Counted from the first letter of the stretch, positions 47,218 through 58,830 are shown. The stretch: 64,000 nt of DNA from Lepus europaeus (GCF_033115175.1 NC_084840.1:76709179-76773178); one strand, 5' to 3'. The notes: generated from the letters alone by a model not told the origin. Program-made: numbers and translations.

Positions 47218-47265
47218 CTGACTTCTCTTTCCCCTATCAAAATAAATAATTCTTAAATTATTTAA
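46967..47265 (+). mobile_element. CSINE, old, with (CT)n
   Basis: Plus orientation with head GAGCAGGCAATGTGGTG. A perfect CT run lies at about 47187-47214, and the tail is AAATAAATAATTCTTAAA. Confidence 0.88.
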
Positions 47266-47779
47266 AAAAACTCAAAAGTATTGAGTTATCATAGATAAAG
47301 AACAAACAACTCTAATAAAAGAACAAAACTACATGGGACCATCTGAAAGGCAAAAGCACTCTGGGAAATCAGTAAGTAGAAACATCAATTACAAGCACCA
47401 CATAAACAGATGCAAATGTATTTAACGTAACAGTGTATATGAGACATTCTTCTGCTCAGCAAAGATTAGGATAGGACTCATTTTTCTTGTGTCTTTGTTA
47501 CAAATTATGGTCCTGTGCCCACTGCTAAACATGATACCAGTTACCACTGCAAATGACAAAATCTTGGACTAACCAGGCTTCTTCAAAATTCTAAGGCAGA
47601 GTTAACATCTAACTGCATCTAAGTTTCTGAATTGATCTGAACCAGACCTGTAATCCTGATCCCAGTATTGCACAAGTGTCTATCATTCTATGCTAAGGGG
47701 CAGGAGAACTGAATTTAGAAGAGGCAGGCTGACAATCAAATCGCGAATCACCTACTTGTTAACAATAAGGCTACTGAAA
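47266..47779. other. No gene seen
   Basis: Unassigned, AT-rich. No open frame or repeat recognised. Confidence 0.5.
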
Positions 47780-48250
47780 ACAGATCTTTGTAAAAATTAA
47801 GAGTGGGAATAGGAGAGGGAGGAGGAGGATGGGAATGTAGGCAGCAGGGAAAGTAGGGTGGGAAGTATCACTGTATTCCTAAATCTGTATATATGAAAAA
47901 AATTTTTTTTTGACAGAGTGGACAGTGAGAGAGAGAGAGAGAGAGAGAAAGGTCTTCCTTTTCCGTTGGTTCACCCCTCAATGGCCGCCGGGGCCGGTGC
48001 ACTGCTCTGATCCGAAGCCAGGAGCCAGGTGCTTCTCCTGGTCTCCCATGCGGGTGCAGGGCCCAAGCACTTGGGCCATCCTCCACTGCCTTCCTGGGCC
48101 ATAGCAGAGAGGTGGCCTGGAAGAGGGGCAACCGGGACTAGAGCCCGGTGTGCTGGCGCCACAAGGCAGAGGATTAGCCTGTTAAGCCACGGCGCCGGCC
48201 ATGTATATATAAAATTTTTATACCTTGAATAAATTTTTTGAAAATTAAGT
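47780..48250 (+). mobile_element. L1 3'-end fragment
   Basis: Plus-strand 3'UTR with the G-rich tract (AGAGGGAGGAGGAGG) and end AATAAATTTTTTG, split by a CSINE. Confidence 0.7.
47904..48199 (-). mobile_element. CSINE, young
   Basis: Minus orientation with a GA run at 47928-47948 and head ACGGCGCCGGCC at the right. TGTATATATGAAA / TGTATATATAAAA on the two sides is the likely target duplication. Confidence 0.92.
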
Positions 48251-48479
48251 ACACAATATCTGTCAAATTCAGAGTAGAACATTCAACAAAGATTATTTAC
48301 ATTTCATTAGTTACATATCATTATTAAAATCTGTAAAATCATACCTTCTTGTACTGAGTTTAGGATTTTCACCTCCTATTAAGGAAAGTAAAATGCATTT
48401 CAAAAAAGCAGAGTAACACAGGATTTTAAACAGGGAGCTATCTGGGCCAACACGACCACCCCCTGCCCTCTCCCAAAAT
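48251..48479. other. No gene seen
   Basis: Unassigned AT-rich sequence leading into the CpG island. Confidence 0.5.
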
Positions 48480-49110
48480 AAACCACGGGGGCAGGGGCTG
48501 TCCATCGCAGCAGGCAGCAGACCGAGGTGGGAACCCTAGGCCGCTCGGCTCCTCCCCGGGCCTGCACAGCAACTTTCCGGGCCCCGTGTGCCCAGCCAGC
48601 ACGCAGGCCTCTCCCGTGGCGCCCACCTCCTCCCACCCAAATTAACCGGGCCTGGCTGTCATTCCCCACCCCCCCAAAAAACAACTACTGAGCTCTCTCG
48701 AGTCCCCCGTGACCATAAGTCCCTAAGACCTGCGGCGGAGCGCACAGGGCACTCGGCCCCGCACGCCCCGGGGACCCGCGGGGCTCACATCGGCCTAGGG
48801 GCCTGCAGCGACTTCTGAAGCCTGCGCTCGAGTAGCCGTCCCTTCCCCTTCCCCCGGGGCCGGCCCCTTGCAGTCCCCGTGCCTGGCCTCGGCTGGTACC
48901 TGGCAAGGCTGCGAGCCCCGCCTCCGTCATGACAGCTGAAACACAGAAAGACACATGGCAACATGAGAACACCCCTGCCTGCCTGCCTGCAGCCACCCCA
49001 CGAACTACATCCGGGCAACTCGGCGCCGCCGCCTCCCGCAAACCTCGGCAGTTTCCGCAGCGCCCGCCCTAGGCCCGGCCGCTCCCGAATCGCCGCCTTT
49101 CGGCAAACCT
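48480..49110. promoter_or_regulatory. CpG island (candidate promoter)
   Basis: About 630 bp of very GC-rich, CpG-dense DNA in an otherwise AT-rich window, with GC-box-like CCCGCCTCC and CCCCGCCTCCGTCATGACAG. In vertebrates such islands usually mark germline-active promoters. On the minus strand, 48944-48912 looks like a small exon (TTTCTGTGTTTCAG before it, CCAG/GTACC after it) containing an ATG. The long open frames here are typical of GC-rich DNA and are not evidence of coding. Which gene the island serves is not apparent. Confidence 0.6.
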
Positions 49111-49172
49111 CAGGATTTGTTGCTATTTTTATATCAAATATATCTAATGTTGACAGGTAGCAGTCTTCTCAC

Positions 49173-49382
49173 CTTAAATCTGTATTTCCTACTTCCTTTT
49201 TTATTTTTGCTATCCGTTTTTTCTCTTTCCTTTCCGTAAACTTCGACAGCTTTAGTGCTTGCTCTTTCTGAGGCCTGAAATATCCTTGGCACGCGTGCCG
49301 TAGTCTGACCACGACTATCACTAGGACTACGGTGACAGCGTAGTGGAAGAGGTCCTTGATGTCGCTCCAGAAGTCTGGAAGC
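49173..49382 (-). other. Candidate spliced exon encoding a membrane segment
   Basis: On the minus strand this 210-bp stretch has an excellent acceptor (TTGATGTTGTTTGTCTTCAG) and donor (AAG/GTGAGA at 49172). It retains many CpGs, unlike the AT-rich sequence upstream. One frame, open from 49435, encodes a Trp/Phe-rich lead (LPDFWSDIKDLFHY), a hydrophobic helix (AVTVVLVIVVVRL) and a Lys/Arg-rich tail. It lies where the transmembrane anchor of the neighbouring envelope remnant would be. It may be the viral anchor, an alternative-frame viral exon, or a host exon. Confidence 0.45.
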
Positions 49383-51111
49383 TGAAGACAAACAACATCA
49401 AAATGTAGTGACCGCCACGCCGTATCTGCCCACATACATCTGTGTTCTTTGCATTGTGCTTATATGCTAACGTAGCTGTTTCTAACACATGTACTATGTT
49501 AGACACTATTCCTTTGGTTTTGTTTAATGAGTCTAGGTCTCTATTCATTCGGGTGTTCTGCCTTACTAACTGTTCTGTTGTGTTTAATTTGTATATCTAA
49601 TTTTTCTAATCTTTGTTTTTATGTCTATCTTCTGTCTTATCCTCATATAATTCTGCTGTCTATAGCACATGATTTATTATAACAGGGTTATTTGCATGTT
49701 CTGTGTACTCTCTGGTCTTTGTGTGCAATGTGACTTCAAGTGTGTTATATATTAATGTGCGCCCTGGTTCTAAGGTTTTTGTTATTTCATATATTTTCCA
49801 AACTAATGTAGTGGTTTCTGTATCATTGGTATACTCAATTGGATTATTATCCTCATAATCATGATCATAATAATTATAATAGACTTAAAATTGAGACAAC
49901 TGGAATATGGAATTGTTATGCCATTTTTGTCCTGGCATTTCCATCCTGGGAATGTCACATTTGCTGGTTCTGGAGTACAGACTGCAAACATGTTATTCCC
50001 TATGGATATCACTTTTGGTTCTGGGTCTAAACATATAACCATTGATGTATGCATATCATGTATGTTCAGGTCATGATTATATAGATAAGTCATGGGTGCA
50101 ATAGGGGTTAATGCATCCATCGGTATACTTGTTCCATTAATTATTATTCCTCCTCTCACTGGCTGTATGAAATTTTGCCCTATCTTTTTATACAAGAGTC
50201 TTGATCTATATCCTGTGTATGTTTGGGTATACATTAATTTAATAATAGAGATTTTACATTCTACTTCATTACGATATAATCTTTCATTATATGTAACAAT
50301 ATTGTATAAGTATCCATATGTTCTCCTTTTCCTATATTCAATAATTGCTTTATATCTGATAGTGCTGGTTGTTGTAACATTAATATCTGATGGCACTCAT
50401 GTTACCTAAATAGTTCATCTAATCTCTCTTTTGTAACTTTCCTTTTTTCATATAATTCTGATTATATAAATTAGTTATAATTTGTTGTCTAACAATTTGT
50501 TCATGATGTAAAATCTCATTTATAGTTAGGGATTTTGAAATTGCTTTTAGACCCTGTATTTCCTTATCTCTGATTTTCTCTATTCTTATTATTTGTACAT
50601 CCAGATCTTCTATTGCCTTAGCATTTGCTATTTCTCCTACTGCTAAACCCCTATTGCTATCCATTCTAATGGCTCTCTCTTCCTTCTTGACCCTCTTGGT
50701 CTTATGTTTGTTATAGGTTTAAGCCAATTTGCTTCTGGACATGGCTTATGTAATGCTGTTGAAAAGATTGCTATACCTATTGTTACACTAATTTTTTTGT
50801 ATTATGGGTTGTATTATTAATTGTACTGGTGCATTCATATCTGGTATGGTATATGGTACAGGCAGCACTTCATATGGGTGTTGATACTTATACATTAATT
50901 GCCACCCAGAGTTGTAATGTGCTATATATAATTTGTGTGTTTCATTTATTCCTCCTCTATCTAAAATACATGGCACCTGATTTTTACATTTTTTAAAGTC
51001 CTTAGGTAATATATATATATATGTATATATATATGATTTTGCAGATCCCAGTATCTGCCCTGTCTTACTAGTGATGGGGCATGAGCTATAAAATCATATA
51101 TTATTATTATT

Positions 51112-51449
51112 ATTTTTTTGACAGGCAGAGTGGACAGTGAGAGAGAGAAACAGAGAGAGAAAGGTCTTCCTTTTGCCGTTGGTTCACCCTCCAATGGCTG
51201 CTGCGGTAGGCGCACTGCGGCCGGCGCACCGCGCTGATCCAATGGCAGGAGCCAGGTGCTTCTCCTGGTCTCCCATGGGGTGCAGGGCCCAAGGACTTGG
51301 GCCATCCTCCACTGCACTCCCTGGCCACAGCAGAGAGCTGGCCTGGAAGGGGGGCAACCGGGATAGGATCGGTGCCCCGACCAGGACTAGAACCCGGTGT
51401 GCCGGCGCCGCAAGGCTGAGGATTAGCCTAGTGAGCCGCGGCGCCGGCC
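51112..51449 (-). mobile_element. CSINE inside the envelope remnant
   Basis: Minus orientation with tail TTTTTTTGACAGGCAGAGTG and head GCGGCGCCGGCC. CpGs are well kept, so it is younger than the envelope relic it interrupts. Confidence 0.95.
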
Positions 51450-52825
51450 CATATTGTATTATTTTATCTGACTCATTCCATTTAGGTAACATCATATAAA
51501 ATTATATGGTAAATTAGTGTGTTAGATTTGATACTTAGTTAGTATATTATCAAAATCCATTCCTGCTGTCACCCACCATTTGAGGCTTCTCTTATCTGCA
51601 TCCTCTATTTTGTATCTCACTATTGTATTGTCTATTATTCGATCACATTCTCTGACTGCTATTACTTGTGTTTCCAATACTGGGTTTGTAAATTTTACTA
51701 CTGTAATTGAATTTGTTATTTTCTCTTATATTTTCTTCCTTTATCTGGATATGGTATTTGAATGGTTTCATTTGTTACTTCTACATCCATAGGTATTTCA
51801 AAAATTAATGTATTATTTTCTGTCATTAATGTATCACATAGGAACCATGACAGTCTTTTCAGTTGACAGAGTGGGTCTACTGGATAATTAGAGAAATTAG
51901 GATTATGTAGGTTGTCTACCAATTTTGTTAATCTACTTGCTTTTTTAAGTGTTTCTGGGGTTGTTTCTAAAATTATTGTAAAATAATCATGTCTTTTTTT
52001 ATCTGGTTGTTTTTGTTGTTTATTATCATTGTTTTGGGTGATTGTCCACATTTGTCTGGACATATTTTTCCATGGGAATAAAGCTGTAAATTCCCATGTG
52101 GTATTCACTAATGTTTCATTCATAAAATGTGAATTATTCACTTGTAAAATCTTTATATCATAGTTTGTTATCTTATTCAGCCCTAACTCCATCATGAATT
52201 TCTTTGCTAGGTTATTTGGGAATTCATACCATGTTTTGTATTTTTCTGAGAATGTTTTCATATCCATTGTTTCTTTACTTTTGTTAAAATATTCAAAGCA
52301 GGTAAACCCTTTTTAACATTTTTATATTTATTCTCATCCTGAGTGTTTCTTTCACTACTATCTATTACTACTGTTGCAAAACAGAGTATATCAAAATGCT
52401 GACATTTAAACTGTAGCCTTGGACATGGTAAGTAAGCACTATTTATCTGGTATGGCTGATGTATAGGGTCTGTTAGTATTAATGGGAATTTATATGTATT
52501 TATACCTAATGCCATTATATTTGCCCATGTTTCTATTGATGGAAGTAAGTACACTATATTCCTCAGATGTATTTAATACTCTGAACATCCCATAGTATGG
52601 GAGGTTTGGAAAGCCTGATGTGCACCAGATTGTGGTGTTCTTCCTAGAAGTATCTCTTGGGAGTTTGTCCCATACATTATCAGGACATTTAAATAAAATT
52701 TCTGTATGGTTATAGGTGTGTACCTTAACCTTAGGTTGGAAAGATTTTACTGAGATGTATCGCCTGTTGGTGGGGGAGGCCAGATTTTGGTTTCTGTTGT
52801 TGTTGGTGTTACTGTAGTAACACTT

Positions 52826-53040
52826 AAAAAGATTTATTTTATTTATTTGAAAGAGTTACAGAGAGAGGCAGAGACAGACAGAGAGGTCTTCCATCTGCTG
52901 GTTCACTCCCCAGAAGGCCACAACATCCGGAGCTGAGTGGAACAAAGCCAGGAGTCTTCCCCACGCTGGCAACCATACAATGCGGAGAAAACTGCTGGAA
53001 CATTCCTCAAAATGCAAAGGTAGACTTGAACAAAGAAAAA
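52826..53040 (-). mobile_element. CSINE, partial
   Basis: Minus orientation with tail AAAAAGATTTATTTTATTTA. The body fades after CCAGGAGTCTTCCCC. It abuts the 5' end of the visible envelope relic. Confidence 0.75.
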
Positions 53041-53074
53041 AAAGTATCATGTCCTTTTTGTAAACATTGAGTTG

Positions 53075-53378
53075 TCAACTTCATTTTCATTTGAAAGGCA
53101 CAGAGACAGAGACAAGGGAGAGACACAGGAAAAAAGAGATCTTCCATCTACTGGATCACTTCCCAAATGCCCTCAACAGCCAGGTCTGGGCCAGGCTGAA
53201 GCCAGGATTCGGGAACTCCATCCAGGTCTCTCATGTGGGTGGCAGAGACTCAACTATTTGAGCCATCACCTGCTGCCTCCCAGGGTGTGCATTAGCAGGA
53301 AGCTGAAATGTGGAAGGACCTGGGACTAGAGCAGGTGTTCAAAGTGGCATCTTATTCACTGTGCCACCTGCCTTTCCT
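53075..53378 (-). mobile_element. CSINE, old
   Basis: Minus orientation and diverged: CATTTGAAAGGCACAGAGAC at the left, GTGCCACCTGCC at the right. Confidence 0.8.
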
Positions 53379-53605
53379 CATAACATCTTTTTCAGTAAGG
53401 ATACTCAGTATTATAAATATGTAAATTATCCTGAAGTTAGTTTATAAAATTCCTTTGATGTTAGTAAAATTATTAGAAGAGTTTTATGTTTCTGTTCTTG
53501 AACAAGACAAATGGATTATAAAGTTCATATGAAAAAATAAACAGAAACAGCTAAGAAAGCACTAAAGATAGGATACAAATAAGATGCCAAATAACATAAT
53601 ATGGT

Positions 53606-53922
53606 ATTTTTTTATTTGACAGGCAGAATTAGACAGTGAAAGAGAGAGAGAGAGAGAAAGGTCTTCCTTCCGTTGGTTCACCCCCCAAAATGGCTGCTAT
53701 GGCTGGCACGCTGCGCCAATCTGAAGCCAGGAGCCAAGTGCCTCCCCCTGGTCTCCCATGCGGGTGCAGGGGCCCAAGCACTTGGGCCATCCTCCACTGC
53801 CTTCCTGGGCCACAGCAGAGAGCTGGACTGGAAGAAGAGCAGCCAGAACTAGAACCTGGTGCCCATATGGGATGCCAGGGCCTCAGGCGGGAGATTAACC
53901 AAGTGAGCCACAGCGCTGGCCC
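53606..53922 (-). mobile_element. CSINE with 11-bp target duplication
   Basis: Minus orientation. Flanked by CATAATATGGT at 53595-53605 and 53923-53933. Confidence 0.95.
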
Positions 53923-53944
53923 CATAATATGGTCTTAAAATAAG

Positions 53945-54540
53945 TATCTAGTGGTTGGCATTAGTTGTCAACTGGACAGGTTAAGGAACACCTAAAGGAC
54001 TGATACAGCAGTATAATCGGGCATGACTGTGAGGGTGTTCCCGGAGCAGATTGGTGTGGGAGCCAGTGGACACAGTGCGATGACCCACTAGATGTGGGTA
54101 TATACTGTCCAGTTGGTTGGAGGTTCACATAGAACAAAAAGGCAGAGGAAAGGTGAATTCATTCTCTCTCTGTCCCCCCCCCCCCCTCTCTCTCCAGGAG
54201 TTGGGACACCCTTCTTCTACCCTTGAACATCACAACTCTAGCCTTGGGACTCTGGGACTTGCACCAGAGTGGACTTGCAGCTCCCCATGTTCTCTGGCCT
54301 TCAGTCTTAGACTGAGGAGTTATACCTCCCAATTCCCTGGTTCTGAGGCTTTGGGGCTTGGACTGAGCCATGCTCCCATCACCCCTGGGTCTCCAGTCAT
54401 TGGACCTCTCAGCCTCGTAATCATGTGTGCCAGTTCCCCTACCAACACCTTCCCCTGCATGTCTCCATCTTTCTAGCTCTAGATCCTATTGTTTCTGTCT
54501 CTCTGGGGAATCTTGATGAGTACGGTCTCTATATCTTAAA
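53945..54540 (+). repeat. Ancient mammalian interspersed repeat, family not named
   Basis: Sequence such as TTGTCAACTGGACAGGTTAA..GTGTTCCCGGAGCAGATTGG..GAACAAAAAGGCAGAGG..TCTCAGCCTCGTAATCATGTG has the look of an old interspersed repeat shared across mammals. I recall similar wording in other mammalian genomes but cannot name the family safely. It includes a poly-C run at 54174-54186. Confidence 0.5.
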
Positions 54541-55071
54541 GTAAGATAGTGTTGATCCATGAATCCATGAATCCATGAAAGAAGTCAAATAGAATGTCTA
54601 GAAATTAGCAAATATCTATGAAAATTAGTATCTGAAAAAGATAAGAATATCAAATATGATGAAATATAGATTTTTAAATTAAGTTGTAGTTGTAGAAAGG
54701 AAGAGTTATTTGCAGAAAGAGAAATTTGGCCCAATATCTCAGGATAAATTCCAAATTAATGCAGTAGAAGTGAAATCATTCCAGTACAGTTGGGACTCAA
54801 GATCCATGGAGGATTTGGTTCCAAGTCCCTCAAACCTCCTTCAGATAGCAGACTCCACAGATACTCAGGTGTCTTATATAAAATGGCATGGTATTTACAT
54901 ATAACCTATGCATACTCTCCTATATTCTTCATATCATCTCTAGATTACCCATAGTAACTCACACAATGTAAATGCTATGTAAACAGATGTTGTATTGTTG
55001 GAGGATAATAACATGAAAAATAAAGTCTGTTACATGTTCAATACAGATGTAATTTTTAAAAATATTTTTTG
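54541..55071. other. No gene seen
   Basis: Unassigned AT-rich DNA. It contains three copies of ATCCATGA(A) in a row near 54556-54580, a trivial short tandem. Confidence 0.5.
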
Positions 55072-55385
55072 GGGCTGGTGTTTTGGCCCAGCAGATTAAG
55101 CTGCCACCTGGGATTTTGGGATCCCATGTGAGCATCAAGTGGAGTCCTAGCTCCTCCACTTCTGATCCAACTTCCTCTTACTGTGCCTGGAAAGCAGCAG
55201 AATATGGACCAAGTATTTGGGCCACTGCTACCCACATGGGAGACCCAGATGGAGTTCTGGGCTCCTGCTTCAGCCTGGCACAATCCCAGTAGTTGCAGCC
55301 ACTTAGGGAGTGAACCAGTGGATGTAAGATCTCTTTGTCTCTCCCCTCCTCTCTGTAATTATGCCTAAATAAACTGTCTCAGTAA
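55072..55385 (+). mobile_element. CSINE, old
   Basis: Plus orientation with head GGGGCTGGTGTTTTGGCCCA and tail CTAAATAAACTGTCTC. Confidence 0.88.
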
Positions 55386-55759
55386 AATGAATTTTAAACA
55401 AATTTTCTTCCATGGCATTAAAATTATATCTGTGAAACCAGCAGATATAGAGGGTTATTTGTATGAGAAAAAAAATGAACACATGCCTTAGTATCCTAAG
55501 AGTGGGAAAAAGACACCTAAACTGTGACTCAAATATGAACAGCAATAAAAGACTGATAAATTTGACATTATATAAACTTTACACCACCCCAAATTTCCAT
55601 AACAAAAATACCATAAGCAGAGTGCCAAAACGTGACAAAGTTAGAAAATTATCTGTAACTGAGGGTGCAAAGGGAAAATGTTCATAATATCTTAACAGCA
55701 TCTCAAAATAGGGATTATGAACAACTCAGTAGAGGCACGGGCTGGAAATAGGTGTGACA
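55386..55759. other. No gene seen
   Basis: Unassigned sequence between a SINE and the MLT1-like LTR. Confidence 0.5.
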
Positions 55760-56275
55760 TGGCCTCTGAGAGCACCACTTTGCTCATAGCCATGTCTTTG
55801 ATCCCATCACATGAAGTGTGTGCTGGACTTAATGACTCAGTTGTAACAAATAGAAAATGGCAAAACTGATGGCATCTGACCCCTGAGATTAGGTTCCAAG
55901 TGGCCTTGACATCATTCTTGTTGTCACTCTCTCTCCCTGCTGGCACTCTAACTTCTCACTCATTTGCTCTGTCAAGTCAGCTGCTGTGTTCTGAGAAGTT
56001 CTATGGAGAGGCCCATTGTGGCAGGCAGCTGATGACTGGATAAGAGCTTGTGAAGAGCTAAGGAAGTGAATCCTACCAAGCAATCAATTGGTTCCTTCTC
56101 AATGAAACCTTCAGATGAGACTGCAGGCTCAGTCAGCATTTTGATTTCAGCTCTGTAAGAGACCATGAAACAGAAAATTAAGCTCCTAATCCATAGGAGC
56201 TGTGAGATAATAAATGTGCCAGCAAGTGTTGGTGTATTTGTTCTGAGCAGTAGATACCTAATAGATACAATTGAA
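55760..56275 (+). mobile_element. MLT1-like (MaLR) solo LTR
   Basis: Typical late-LTR wording in plus orientation: CCTGAGATTAGGTTCC, CTATGGAGAGGCCCATTGTG, TTCAGATGAGACTGCAG, GAGCTGTGAGATAATAAATGTG (polyadenylation signal AATAAA) and AGCAGTAGATACCTAATA. It is an old, diverged eutherian LTR. I cannot fix the subfamily. Confidence 0.7.
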
Positions 56276-56355
56276 AATATAAAAGTAGTCCTAAAACATT
56301 TGAAAACATGCTCACCTTCATTAATAAAAGAAATGCACATTAAAAATGAGGCTGA

Positions 56356-56720
56356 GGAGCCTCCATTGTGATGTGGTGGGTAAAGCCACAGCCCGTGACA
56401 CCAGCATCACATATGGGTGCTGGGTCAGTCGTGTCCCAGGTGTTCCACTTCCAATCAGCTCTCTGCTAGTTGCCAGGGAAAAGCAGCAGAATATAGCTCA
56501 GGTGTCTGGGTCCCTGCCATCCTTGTGGGAGACCTGAATGAAGCTCTTGGCTTTGACTTGGCTCAGCCCTGGCCATTGTGGCTATCTGGGAGTGAACCAG
56601 GAGGGAAGATTCATTTCATTTCTCTCTCTCTCTCTGTCTCTGTCTCTGTCTCTGTCTCTCTCTGTGTGTGTGTGTATGTGTGTGTGTTTGTGTGTGTATC
56701 TTTCAAAATAAATCTTTGTA
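56356..56720 (+). mobile_element. CSINE, old, with (TC)n and (TG)n runs
   Basis: Plus orientation. A compound simple repeat lies at about 56619-56697 (TCTCTC, TCTGTCTC, then TGTGTG), followed by tail CAAAATAAATCTTTG. Confidence 0.88.
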
Positions 56721-57009
56721 AAATGCTGATATACCATTTTTCACCTACCATATGAAAGAAAACTTCAAAAGTTTTACAATGTATCAAGGAGGCAGTCCTC
56801 ATAGACTGCTCAAGGATTACAAAATGGATCATCCCCACAGAGGAAGATCAGCAATTAAAAAAATCATAGGTGTTTTGACTGATCCAGCAGTCTCAGACAC
56901 ACTGATAAAAATAGAAAAAGTGTATACACAAAGTTATAATATGCACATGCACAAACTTATGAAGTTCTTCAAAAAGTTCATGGAAAAGGAATTCAAATTT
57001 AACGTGCGA
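56721..57009 (+). other. Unassigned segment with a short open frame
   Basis: Contains an open stretch from 56752 to beyond 57009 (MKENFKSFTMYQGGSPHRLL..). No known domain is visible and its end runs into a SINE. AGTTCTTCAAAAAGTTCATGG at about 56962 reads like part of an old transposable element. Probably not a gene. Confidence 0.35.
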
Positions 57010-57330
57010 GGTTGGCATTTGGCCTAGTGGTTGAGACACTGATTGGGATACTTGCATCTCATATCAAAGTGCCTGGGTTCAAGTTCCCAGTCCACCTCTG
57101 ATTCCAATTTCCTGCTAATGTGTACCCTGGAAAGCAGCAGCGATGGCTCAAGTGCTTGGGTCCCTGCCACACATATGGGAGACCTCCACTGAGTTCCAGG
57201 CTCCTTTGGCCTGGCCCAAAGCCAGCTATGGTGCTTTGAGAAGTGAACTGGTAGACAGAAGATCTCTCTTTCTCTGTCTCTCTCTTGCATGTACTCACTC
57301 TCTTTTTCTGCCCTTCAAATAATAGTTATA
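57010..57330 (+). mobile_element. CSINE, old
   Basis: Plus orientation with head GAGGTTGGCATTTGGCCTAG and a pyrimidine-rich 3' part. Confidence 0.82.
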
Positions 57331-58498
57331 TATGTATGTAAAGATATTTTGCATTTCCATGAAATTTTTGAGCTCCCTTCAAATATACAGTGTTGGATAA
57401 TTAGGCTACATCCACATGATGGAGTACCATGCATCCATAAAAATAATAAGAAAGATTTCCATTCACTGATACAGAGTGAGATCCATGTATTTATTTTGAA
57501 AAAAGCAAGATGCAAAATACTGTATATATGATTATATCATTTTCTAAGAGATGGGATAAATGCAAAATGACACCTTATATTAGCAAAGGAAAACTCTGGA
57601 AAATAAACCAAAAATTAAATGTTCACTGTGGTGGAAGAGAATAGTATAGGGAAAGGAACCAAGTTTATTCAGAATTTTTCTAAATAAACCAAATTATATA
57701 ATTACTATTGTTGGGTTTTCATTAAAGGCAAAAGAAATAAATAAAATTTCTGTAAGTTAAGGTTGAATTGATTCTTACATCCTAATACTATCCACTAAAT
57801 GACCTAATTGTAGTGGCAACCCAGTAGACTAAGCACCACCAATACCCAAATTACGGTTTATAAACCCCATCTCCATGTCCAAGGTTCATTGATGGAATGG
57901 CATGGCTTATTCAAGATCTTAGGGCCCGACATATCCAAAACACACCTGGTAAATCATGTTGAGAGGTGGAAAGGAAAGCTTGAAGACTAATGAGGCCCAC
58001 TGGTGGGTATGAATTTCTTTTTTTGGGGTGACAAAGATGTTCTGCATTAGACAGTGGTGAGAATTGTACAGCTCCTTGAATACACACTATACAAGTGAAT
58101 TGTATGCATTAACTGGTGATCTCTTTATAACATGTAAATTATACTACAACAAATATGTTATAAAATGTTATTTAAGTGATATTTAATAATAACACAGAAG
58201 ATTGATGGAAACCATTGGAACTGTGCAGACGATGGGAAAAAATATGCATGAGGTCTCCACATGATCTTAATGTGTTTATAAACCGCTGTACTCTTGAGAT
58301 GATGTTTCTGCAGTAAAATCCTTCTGTTTCAAATATTAACATGCTTTTTAACCTTGTTTCTTAACAGGAAATAAAATGGCTTTCCTATCAATTTGATTCT
58401 TTTTCAATTACTTGAACTTTAAATGTAGGCACTAGCACCAACACTGTTTAATAACAAGATTTTTAGTTTCATGTACCTGTATCCATTAATACTATAGG
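57331..58498. other. No gene seen; old L1-like trace
   Basis: The sequence at about 57388-57535 (CATGATGGAGTACCATGCATCCATAAAAATAA, broken up by substitutions) resembles an old L1 3' region. The rest is unassigned. Confidence 0.45.
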
Positions 58499-58830
58499 TG
58501 GTGTTGGTGCCATGGCTCACTTGGCTAATCCTTCACCTGTGGTGCTAGCACCCTGGGTTCTAGTCCCAGTAGGGGAGCCAGGTTCTGTCCTGGTTGCTTT
58601 TCTTCCAGTCCAGCTCTCTGCTGTGGCCCGGGAAGGCAGTGGAGGATGGCCCAAGTGCTTGGGCCCTGCACCCACATGGGAGACCAGGAGGAAGCACCTG
58701 GCCCCTGGCTTTGGTTTGGTGCAGTGTGCCGGCCATAGTGGCCATTTGGGGGGTGAACCAATGGAAGGAAGACCTTTCTCTCTGTCTTTCTCTCTCTCTG
58801 TCTAATGGCCTGTTTAAAAAAAAAAAAACA
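58499..58830 (+). mobile_element. CSINE, young type
   Basis: Plus orientation with head GGTGTTGGTGCCATGGCTCAC, CTCTCT tract and an A12 tail at 58815-58828. Confidence 0.92.

Larger units (their letters stand above)
49173..52820 (-). pseudogene. Decayed retroviral envelope gene (orphan)
   Basis: Minus-strand coding relic of about 3.3 kb, excluding an inserted SINE. Open pieces in order are 52818-52560, 52557-52258, 52267-51716, 51715-51450, 50976-50788, 50810-50650, 50664-50419, 50396-49803, 49548-49440 and 49435-49173. The first half has many N-glycosylation sequons (at least nine) and scattered Cys, as in a surface subunit. A furin-type RRKR lies at 50687-50676, followed by a heptad-rich helix (50664-50419), a Cys-containing region (50396-49803), a second helix (49548-49440) and a membrane anchor near 49340. 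The coding strand is A-rich. About 1.3 kb between the cleavage site and the anchor is longer than in gamma- or lentiviral envelopes and closer to foamy viruses. The known rabbit lentivirus RELIK is an alternative source. No LTR, gag or pol lies nearby. Confidence 0.55.

Noticed and set aside
48400-49100. Several long open frames on both strands rich in Gly, Pro, Arg and Ala
   Set aside because: GC-rich CpG-island sequence has few stop codons by chance; there are no conserved domains or consistent splice structure, except the small exon-like stretch noted separately.
50990-51035. (TA)n stretch as a functional element
   Set aside because: A short simple repeat within the envelope relic; nothing else supports a role.
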